In this document: positions 1 through 4,911 of the stretch, piece after piece | Position numbering within the stretch: the first letter of the stretch is position 1 | Layout: each line of letters starts with the position of its first letter | DNA from: Gammaproteobacteria bacterium | Lineage (GTDB): Bacteria > Pseudomonadota > Gammaproteobacteria > Enterobacterales > Kangiellaceae | Assembly: GCA_013372875.1 (NCBI GenBank) | Contig: JABXIW010000051.1 | Span: forward strand, 1 to 12,201 | Length of the DNA: 12,201 nt | Direction: 5' to 3' | Made by a program: the position numbers and the translations under genes | The notes under the pieces: generated by a model | Seen by the model: only the letters and a program-made list of their open reading frames with translations | The model's database searches: none | What the model was told of the DNA's origin: nothing

Positions 1-233
1 AAATAGCGAATATCGGCAATAGCAATCCCGACGACATAGTCAGGGGTCACGAGAGACACGAACTGGAACTGCTTATAATCGAAATGTTTTCGCCACTTCG
101 ATACAGGATTGTCCATCTCATTGAGATATTGAAATGACTCTAAATCGAGTGATCTTGGAATCGCCGACAAGTGCCCAAAAACCGGCATACCATCTTGCTG
201 AATAAATGAGTCCAAAGGCTTAATTACGTCCAT
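1..233 (-). CDS. DUF2804 family protein, N-terminal part (runs off the window)
   Basis: An open frame of 77 codons begins at ATG 233 and continues past base 1 with no stop. The translated start (MDVIKPLDSF...) contains WRKHFDYKQF around residues 47-56, then a stretch ending GIAIADIRY. That matches my memory of the DUF2804 family N-terminus, where a W-R-x-K-x-W/F-D-Y segment is followed by a G-x-x-x-x-I-A-D-x-x-Y-L-G segment. Family members are about 330 residues long, so roughly a quarter is visible. No catalytic role is established for the family that I can cite, and I see no signal peptide or membrane segment in the visible part. The ribosome binding site is weak. A CRP-like site lies about 112 bases upstream, which suggests carbon or energy control. 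The family call rests on a short segment and should be treated as likely, not certain. Confidence 0.6.
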   Translation of the reverse strand, partial: MDVIKPLDSFIQQDGMPVFGHLSAIPRSLDLESFQYLNEMDNPVSKWRKHFDYKQFQFVSLVTPDYVVGIAIADIRY

Positions 234-266
234 GATTCTGACTTGGCTAATCACACATGGCACAAT

Positions 267-283
267 GTTAACATTAAGTTAAC
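267..283. promoter_or_regulatory. Paired GTTAAC hexamers, possible operator
   Basis: Two identical palindromic GTTAAC hexamers lie at 267-272 and 278-283. Their starts are 11 bases apart, close to one helical turn. They sit 34-50 bases upstream of the DUF2804 start, where a promoter would be expected. The spacing suits a dimeric regulator binding one face of the helix, but AT-rich sequence can produce this by chance. No regulator is assigned. Confidence 0.25.
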
Positions 284-344
284 AACAAGCGAATTGCGCG
301 ACTGCACAACAATCATGCATTTAAGGCAGGCAACGAAGCAATAG

Positions 345-360
345 TGTGAAACAGATCACT
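345..360. promoter_or_regulatory. CRP (cAMP receptor protein) binding site
   Basis: The sequence TGTGA-AACAGA-TCACT matches the CRP consensus TGTGA-N6-TCACA at 9 of 10 conserved positions. It lies between the 3' end of the OsmC gene and the start of the DUF2804 gene, centred about 120 bases upstream of the latter's start codon. The DUF2804 gene is therefore the only obvious target. No confident -10/-35 pair was found, so activation versus repression cannot be decided. Confidence 0.55.
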
Positions 361-412
361 CATATCTCATCACTATCACTACGATTTAGAGTTTTAGCTT
401 AGCTGTAGAGCA

Positions 413-886
413 TTAATCAGAATGAAGAATATTGGTCACGATCTCCGTTTTCACCGAATTCGCGATAAAACAGTTTTCATGCGCCATGTGATGCATTTTT
501 TCCAATTGCTCATAGCTTGGCTGCTTATCACCAGAAAATACAACTTTCGGATTTAACACCACTCTCGAAACCCACTCTTTCCCATTTTCACCAACGGTCA
601 ACTCCCCTTCAGCTGCATCAACATAAGAGTCGATCACATAACGACGCTTTGCTGCAATCGAAAGGAAAACCAACATATGGCAACTAGAAAGTGCCGCAAC
701 AAACGCCTCTTCGGGATCGACGTTTTCTTCTACCGACAACGGCAACGGAACAACATGAGGAGATGGCGAAGCAGGAACTAACAAACCGCCATCAAAGCGC
801 CAAGTGTGCGCTCTACTGTATTGATTATCGCTAAAGATTTCATTGGCCTGGCGTTGCCACGTTATTAATGCTGTGTGCTTACTCAT
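413..886 (-). CDS. OsmC/Ohr family peroxide reductase
   Basis: This is a cytoplasmic thiol-dependent peroxidase of the OsmC superfamily, which reduces organic hydroperoxides with a cysteine pair. Using the start chosen here (157 residues), the two cysteines are Cys69 in SSCHML and Cys139 in ENCFIANS. These are the positions and contexts expected of the peroxidatic and resolving cysteines. The PEE motif before the first helix also fits. There is no signal peptide. An ATG at 892 is also in frame, but AGGGA lies only about one base before it and about 7 before the ATG at 886, so 886 is the better start. The gene lies 89 bases downstream of the hybrid kinase on the same strand with no clear terminator between, so co-transcription with the peroxidase/kinase pair is plausible. 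It is more like the general OsmC-like branch than classical Ohr or OsmC, so no symbol is given. Confidence 0.88.
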   Translation of the reverse strand: MSKHTALITWQRQANEIFSDNQYSRAHTWRFDGGLLVPASPSPHVVPLPLSVEENVDPEEAFVAALSSCHMLVFLSIAAKRRYVIDSYVDAAEGELTVGENGKEWVSRVVLNPKVVFSGDKQPSYEQLEKMHHMAHENCFIANSVKTEIVTNILHSD

Positions 887-975
887 ACTCATTCCCTGAT
901 TGTTGAGTGGTGTAGTAAATCACAGCTCAATACGGAAAGAAAACAGACACTGAGTGAAATGAGCGAAAAGCCACT

Positions 976-3333
976 TCAAAGCACCTGTTCTGAGTTTTGT
1001 TGCGCTTTTACTAACTCATCTCTCCAACGGTGTCCTTGATGAATATTCACTTGGAGGCGATTGATCAACATCTGTAGCTGTTCAATCGCTGGCACTTGGT
1101 TCATTTTTAACTGTGTTTCGAGTTCCAGCGCTTGGCTAGCCAGTATCTTCAGCCCTAAATTCAACGCCATTCCCTTGGTCGTATGCATCGTCAATTTGAG
1201 AGCGTCGAAATCGCTCTGCATAAAGTTTTCAATCAGGTCATCAACTGCCAGTTCAAAATCGGTGATGATGCTGTTGAGCAGATCAAGTAACTCGTTCGGA
1301 TGTTCTTTGAGAGACGCCAACATTTCGGAGTTCGACAGTTCCTCTTCCGTCAGCCTCAAGTTTTCAATCGGCTTACGTTGCAGTTGCAATACATTGCTCG
1401 CTGGCGATACCTCTTCGGTTTGTTTCACTTTGAGCCTCGCACTGAATTGCTTCAAAGCGTCAGCAAAACTTTCCCTTTGCAGAGGCTTGGTTAGGACATG
1501 ATCGGCACCTGCCGCGATAAAGTGGTCATGGGCCTCACGAAAGACATCCGCAGTATAGGCAAACAGCAACGTCTTTACCCCTAGCTTTTCGCGAATAAAA
1601 CGAGTCGCTTCGACACCATTCATCTCTGGCATGTGATTATCCATCAAGATAAGGTCATAATCGTTGTCGCGTGCCTTTTCTACAGCAACCAGCCCGTTTT
1701 CTGCGACATCCACTGCGTGCCCTAACTTTTCGCAAAAGCCTTTCGCCACCAAAGCATTTACGCGGTTATCTTCTGCCAACAAAATGCGCAAGTTCTGAGT
1801 GCTTCGGGTTTGAACTGGCGTATGCTGCGGGCTAGGTTTTTCGCTCTCATTCCATGGTATCGGCAAAGTGACAATAAACTGCGTGCCGACCCCTTCTACG
1901 CTCTTTAAGGTAATAGAACCACCCATAAGCTCAGTGAGCTTTTTAACGATGGCCAACCCTAAACCCGTTCCTCCAAACCTTCTTGTAGTTGAAGAATCTG
2001 CTTGCTCGAAGGAGTTAAATACTCGCCCTTGTTTATCGGGCGCGATACCGATACCCGTATCACTGACGATGATCAACAGCTGTTTGTCTTCACCATTTAA
2101 CTCGGTACGAATCAGTACGTGCCCTTCATTGGTAAACTTCACGGCGTTACCCGCCAAATTAAACAGAATTTGGCGAAGTCGAGCACAATCTCCTGTGAAC
2201 TCGGTGTTGTTCGGAACGTCGTTCTCAACAATCAGCTCAATGCTTTTTTCATCAATTAACGGTTGTATGGCGCTGCAAACCGGAGTTAAGACTTGCTCAA
2301 GATGAAACGGGGCCTCTTCCAGTTCTAGCTTGTTTTCCTCAACTTTAGAAAAGTCCAAGATGTCGTTGAGGATAGTCATTAAATGCTGCCCTGAATCCAG
2401 AATCACCTTAATGTGCTCCTTGGTGACGGGCTCTTTGGTTTCCTCTGCAATCAACTGAGAAATCCCGAGCACACCATTCATTGGCGTTCTTAATTCGTGA
2501 CTCATAGCAGCAAGAAAGCTGGATTTAGCCTTCGCGGCTCGCTCTGCTTTGTCCGTCTCGGCTTCCAACTCCGAGTTAAGCTGCTTCAAGTTGTGCATTC
2601 GGTATTGCAGTTGATACAAGAACGACCCGACTAACAACATCACTGCGACAAACACAAACAGCCAAGTGAAGCGCGCCTCATTTTGGGCGAGATCAAGAAG
2701 TGAGTGCTCGGCCTCTTCCACAAACACAAAGTAATTGTGATCCAGTAGCTCATTGGTCAACAGCTCGATTTTTTTATCGCTTTCATGTAAGCGCCCCAAA
2801 AAGTTCGCGCCACTTTCGCTTTGCTCCCCACTTTGATTCACTAAGTCGCGGCTAAAAAACTCGACGTAATGTTTATCTAATTGCGTTTCACCAATGTGCG
2901 TCGAAAACTCCTCTTCATAGATGTCCAACAGCATCAGCAAAGCGTATTGATTTTCGACTTGTACCCCAATCAACATGTCTAATTGCGAAGTGGTTTGAAT
3001 AACCCGTTGCTCAAACTTGGCTAACGTCTGTTGTATTTTCTGGCGGTTGGGTGAGATGGGAAACCAAACGGCGTTATCGAAGGTATCAGCCAATTTTTCC
3101 GCTTCAACTTCAATATCAACCAACGATTTAGTGAGCTCGAAGTTCTTTCGCTCCTTGATGGCATACTGATTCACAATCACATCGCGTTCTTCAATCAGCT
3201 GATGGCCGACCTCAGAAAGCGCGCTATGAAGTTGTTGCGTACTCTTGGAGTTAATGTGAGCCATGTAGGCAAAGGTGCACGCCACCAGCATCGCAATAAA
3301 TAAGCATGAATTGACCAACCTAAACTTATTCAT
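976..3333 (-). CDS. Membrane hybrid sensor histidine kinase (HisKA-HATPase-REC-HPt)
   Basis: The 785-residue protein is an inner-membrane phosphorelay kinase. Transmembrane helices lie at about 8-25 and 222-243. They enclose a periplasmic region of about 195 residues that looks almost entirely helical, with no recognised PAS or Cache motif. A short charged coiled coil (about 245-270) leads to the HisKA domain with His279 (MSHELRTP). The ATPase domain has an N box around Asn396 (GNAVKFT), a G1 box at 425-430 (DTGIGI) and a G2 box at 454-459 (GGTGLG). The receiver has Glu521-Asp522, phosphoacceptor Asp565 (LMDNHMP), Thr594 and Lys616. A C-terminal HPt domain carries His717 (MHTTKG). All catalytic residues are present, so a full His-Asp-His relay is expected. 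No DNA-binding response regulator is encoded in the window. The start overlaps the end of the peroxidase gene by 8 bases, indicating translational coupling. The signal is unknown. Confidence 0.95.
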   Translation of the reverse strand: MNKFRLVNSCLFIAMLVACTFAYMAHINSKSTQQLHSALSEVGHQLIEERDVIVNQYAIKERKNFELTKSLVDIEVEAEKLADTFDNAVWFPISPNRQKIQQTLAKFEQRVIQTTSQLDMLIGVQVENQYALLMLLDIYEEEFSTHIGETQLDKHYVEFFSRDLVNQSGEQSESGANFLGRLHESDKKIELLTNELLDHNYFVFVEEAEHSLLDLAQNEARFTWLFVFVAVMLLVGSFLYQLQYRMHNLKQLNSELEAETDKAERAAKAKSSFLAAMSHELRTPMNGVLGISQLIAEETKEPVTKEHIKVILDSGQHLMTILNDILDFSKVEENKLELEEAPFHLEQVLTPVCSAIQPLIDEKSIELIVENDVPNNTEFTGDCARLRQILFNLAGNAVKFTNEGHVLIRTELNGEDKQLLIIVSDTGIGIAPDKQGRVFNSFEQADSSTTRRFGGTGLGLAIVKKLTELMGGSITLKSVEGVGTQFIVTLPIPWNESEKPSPQHTPVQTRSTQNLRILLAEDNRVNALVAKGFCEKLGHAVDVAENGLVAVEKARDNDYDLILMDNHMPEMNGVEATRFIREKLGVKTLLFAYTADVFREAHDHFIAAGADHVLTKPLQRESFADALKQFSARLKVKQTEEVSPASNVLQLQRKPIENLRLTEEELSNSEMLASLKEHPNELLDLLNSIITDFELAVDDLIENFMQSDFDALKLTMHTTKGMALNLGLKILASQALELETQLKMNQVPAIEQLQMLINRLQVNIHQGHRWRDELVKAQQNSEQVL

Positions 3334-4288
3334 TTTCCAGCACCTCTAAAATTACTGGCCTTGGGGCGCTGAGTGACGTCAAGAACGCTTCGATGTCTTC
3401 AATGTTGCTATCACTCATCGTAATACCAAGCTGCGTTTGCGCCATGATTTGAATGGCCTCAGCAAGGGTGGTCACTTGCCCGTTATGAAAATACGGCCCC
3501 GTTAATGCGACGTTTCTTAAACTGGCAACACGGAAATAATACCCCTCATCCCCTTCCGTTGTGAGTAAATGGCGACCTGTGTCTTTCTGCACGGGTTTGT
3601 GCTCAAAGTAAGCGAAGCGTTGAATCATCGCGCCGCCAACATTTTTCCCTTGATGACATTGTACGCACCCAGCTTTCTGGAAGGTTTTCCAACCGCGTTT
3701 CGCTTTCTCACTCAAAACATGCGTGTAACCCAATAAGTAGGCATCAAACGGCGCGCCGGGAGTTTCAAGCCCTCTCACAAACTCAACAATGGACGCTTTG
3801 ATGTTGTCGATAGAAATTGGCAGGTTTCCAGCGCGTTTAAACAGCGCTTGATATTGCTCGTTGTTTTGAACGTAGCTTTCAATCTTCGGCCAGTTGGAAT
3901 CCATTTCTAACGGGTCGTGAATTGGGCCATCCATTTGAGAGACTAACGTATTCGACGAGCCATCCCATAACAGTCGGTAATTCAGTGACGCATTAAAAAC
4001 CGTGATCGCGTTTCGTATTCCTGCCCCTTTTACACCTGCTGCTAAGGCTGTGTTTTGCGCGCCATTCGTTTGTAGATTGTGGCAACTTTCACAACTGACT
4101 TTACCATTCGATGACAAGTTGGGATCTCTAAATAAATGCCAACCAATCCGCGCTAACTTAACGTCGACGACCGGGTCGCCCTCGATAGGCAAAACAAGTT
4201 CGACTTCTGCTTTTGCAACACTGACGGATGATGCGGTACAAACGAATAGCACGGCGGCACCCCATTTGATAGCTGTACTCAGCCTCAT
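3326..4288 (-). CDS. Periplasmic di-heme cytochrome c peroxidase (MauG/CcpA superfamily)
   Basis: The 320-residue protein starts with a Sec signal peptide (hydrophobic core about 10-24, likely cleavage after AKA near residue 27). It has two c-type heme sites, CESCH at 66-70 and CVQCH at 208-212. This is the arrangement of bacterial di-heme peroxidases, which reduce H2O2 in the periplasm with electrons from small cytochromes. Other family marks are LWDG (107-110), DPLEM (125-129, with Glu128 at the position I believe is the catalytic glutamate) and GPYFHNG (264-270). A later segment (IMAQTQLG, 281-288) has Met282, apparently where CcpA enzymes carry the axial methionine, so CcpA-like chemistry is favoured over MauG. 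The length is normal for the family. A GGAAG ribosome binding site precedes the ATG. Its stop overlaps the start of the hybrid kinase, so the two are made together. It could act as an enzyme, as a redox sensor partner for the kinase, or both. Confidence 0.92.
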   Translation of the reverse strand: MRLSTAIKWGAAVLFVCTASSVSVAKAEVELVLPIEGDPVVDVKLARIGWHLFRDPNLSSNGKVSCESCHNLQTNGAQNTALAAGVKGAGIRNAITVFNASLNYRLLWDGSSNTLVSQMDGPIHDPLEMDSNWPKIESYVQNNEQYQALFKRAGNLPISIDNIKASIVEFVRGLETPGAPFDAYLLGYTHVLSEKAKRGWKTFQKAGCVQCHQGKNVGGAMIQRFAYFEHKPVQKDTGRHLLTTEGDEGYYFRVASLRNVALTGPYFHNGQVTTLAEAIQIMAQTQLGITMSDSNIEDIEAFLTSLSAPRPVILEVLENE

Positions 4289-4407
4289 AACTTGAACTTC
4301 CTAGAACGCCCTAATTATGAACCTAGTTGCAAATGCGATTTTTTGCCATTTTCAGGCGAGAGTAAAAGGTATGATTTTGTTTCGTATAAAGCTCAAGAGG
4401 GAGAGAG

Positions 4408-4446
4408 AAAAACAGACAGAGCGAGTCCAATAGAATTCGAACTCGC
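4408..4446 (-). terminator. Probable Rho-independent terminator after the small membrane protein gene
   Basis: On the minus strand, GCGAGT at 4446-4441 pairs with ACTCGC at 4426-4421. Four further weaker pairs (two of them G-U) bring the stem to ten, with a 6-base loop. A run of five T follows at 4412-4408, about eight bases past the stem, which is further than ideal. It lies 24 bases after the stop of the 40-residue gene and before the peroxidase gene, so it would separate their transcripts. The middle contains GTTCGAA, as in tRNA T-arms, but no tRNA folds here. Confidence 0.4.
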
Positions 4447-4469
4447 GTCAGGAAGGCAATAGAGCGTGG

Positions 4470-4592
4470 CTAGTTGATGAAGGCAAGCAGGCGATAAAAC
4501 CAAGTGACTTCACCGTAAGCAATCAAATCAAAGATGGTGAAGAAGATGACACAGATGATGGCCAATTTGACCAAGCGTTGAACTATAAACAT
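4470..4592 (-). CDS. Small single-pass membrane protein, 40 residues, function unknown
   Basis: A short frame runs from ATG 4592 to TAG 4470. The peptide begins MFIVQRLVKL and continues with AIICVIFFTIFDLIAY, a hydrophobic stretch of about 16-20 residues (about 7-26) able to span the membrane. It ends with an aromatic tail (TWFYRLLAFIN). Positive residues Arg6 and Lys9 come before the helix, predicting an N-in orientation. A good ribosome binding site, AGGA, lies 7 bases before the ATG, and a likely terminator follows the stop, so the unit looks like a complete small gene. It lies upstream of, and on the same strand as, the peroxidase/kinase genes and is divergent from the EAL protein gene. 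I do not recognise the family. The ribosome binding site, helix and terminator together argue against a chance frame, but conservation has not been tested. Confidence 0.6.
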   Translation of the reverse strand: MFIVQRLVKLAIICVIFFTIFDLIAYGEVTWFYRLLAFIN

Positions 4593-4684
4593 CACAATTT
4601 CCTGTTGTTTTTTCGCAGTTTACTACGTCAACAGGCGAATGGAAAACGGATGCTTGTATCAAGGCGTGTTAAACAATCAACAAA

Positions 4685-4700
4685 ATTTTTTGCAAAAAAT
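4685..4700. promoter_or_regulatory. Perfect 16-base palindrome, possible operator
   Basis: ATTTTTTGCAAAAAAT reads identically on both strands. It lies 93 bases upstream of the small membrane protein gene and 212 bases upstream of the EAL protein gene. A related half site, ATTTTTTGC, recurs near 4341-4349 in front of the peroxidase gene. This is compatible with a shared dimeric regulator or with intrinsically bent A-tract DNA. No known regulator is matched with confidence. Confidence 0.35.
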
Positions 4701-4836
4701 GACGTGCTAGAAGCGCTGTTATCTAAGCGATTGTACTATCTACTTTTTTATTAATTTACTGCTCGCTTTGCTTAAAAAGCAATCGGTTAACTCACTATAT
4801 AACCTAGATAAGCTAGCGAAAATGGATGTCGACAAG

Positions 4837-4867
4837 TTGGACGAGCATCAACTATTTCAAATATGAT
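4837..4867 (+). promoter_or_regulatory. Candidate sigma-70 promoter for the EAL protein gene
   Basis: TTGGAC (4837-4842) and TATGAT (4862-4867) are good -35 and -10 hexamers, but the 19-base spacer is long. Transcription from here would give a leader of about 40 bases ahead of the start codon at 4912. This is a visual match only. Confidence 0.25.
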
Positions 4868-4911
4868 ATGTCGTACACTTTTTTAAAACTAATACTTATA
4901 ACTATTTTTTA

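Larger units (their letters stand above)
4593..4911. other. 319-base divergent intergenic region
   Basis: This AT-rich stretch separates the small membrane protein gene (minus) from the EAL protein gene (plus) and should carry both promoters. It contains a perfect palindrome (4685-4700), a small inverted repeat TTGCTT-AAA-AAGCAA at 4768-4782, and a 14-codon plus-strand frame at 4822-4866 (starting MDVDKL) without a ribosome binding site. No RNA gene is recognised. I could not find a convincing minus-strand promoter. Confidence 0.5.

Noticed and set aside
1061..1501. Plus-strand open frame of 146 codons
   Set aside because: It is antisense to the HPt and receiver region of the hybrid kinase, whose catalytic residues are intact. 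The translation is Ser/Cys/Leu-rich with no recognisable domain.
1868..2305. Plus-strand open frame of 145 codons
   Set aside because: It is antisense to the kinase ATPase domain and shows no ribosome site or domain. It is a codon-bias shadow.
4002..4295. Plus-strand open frame of 97 codons
   Set aside because: It is antisense to the signal peptide and first heme site of the peroxidase, with no independent evidence.
4421..4446. tRNA fragment suggested by GTTCGAA on the minus strand
   Set aside because: The flanking bases do not form a T-arm, and no acceptor, D or anticodon arm is present. A terminator stem explains the symmetry better.
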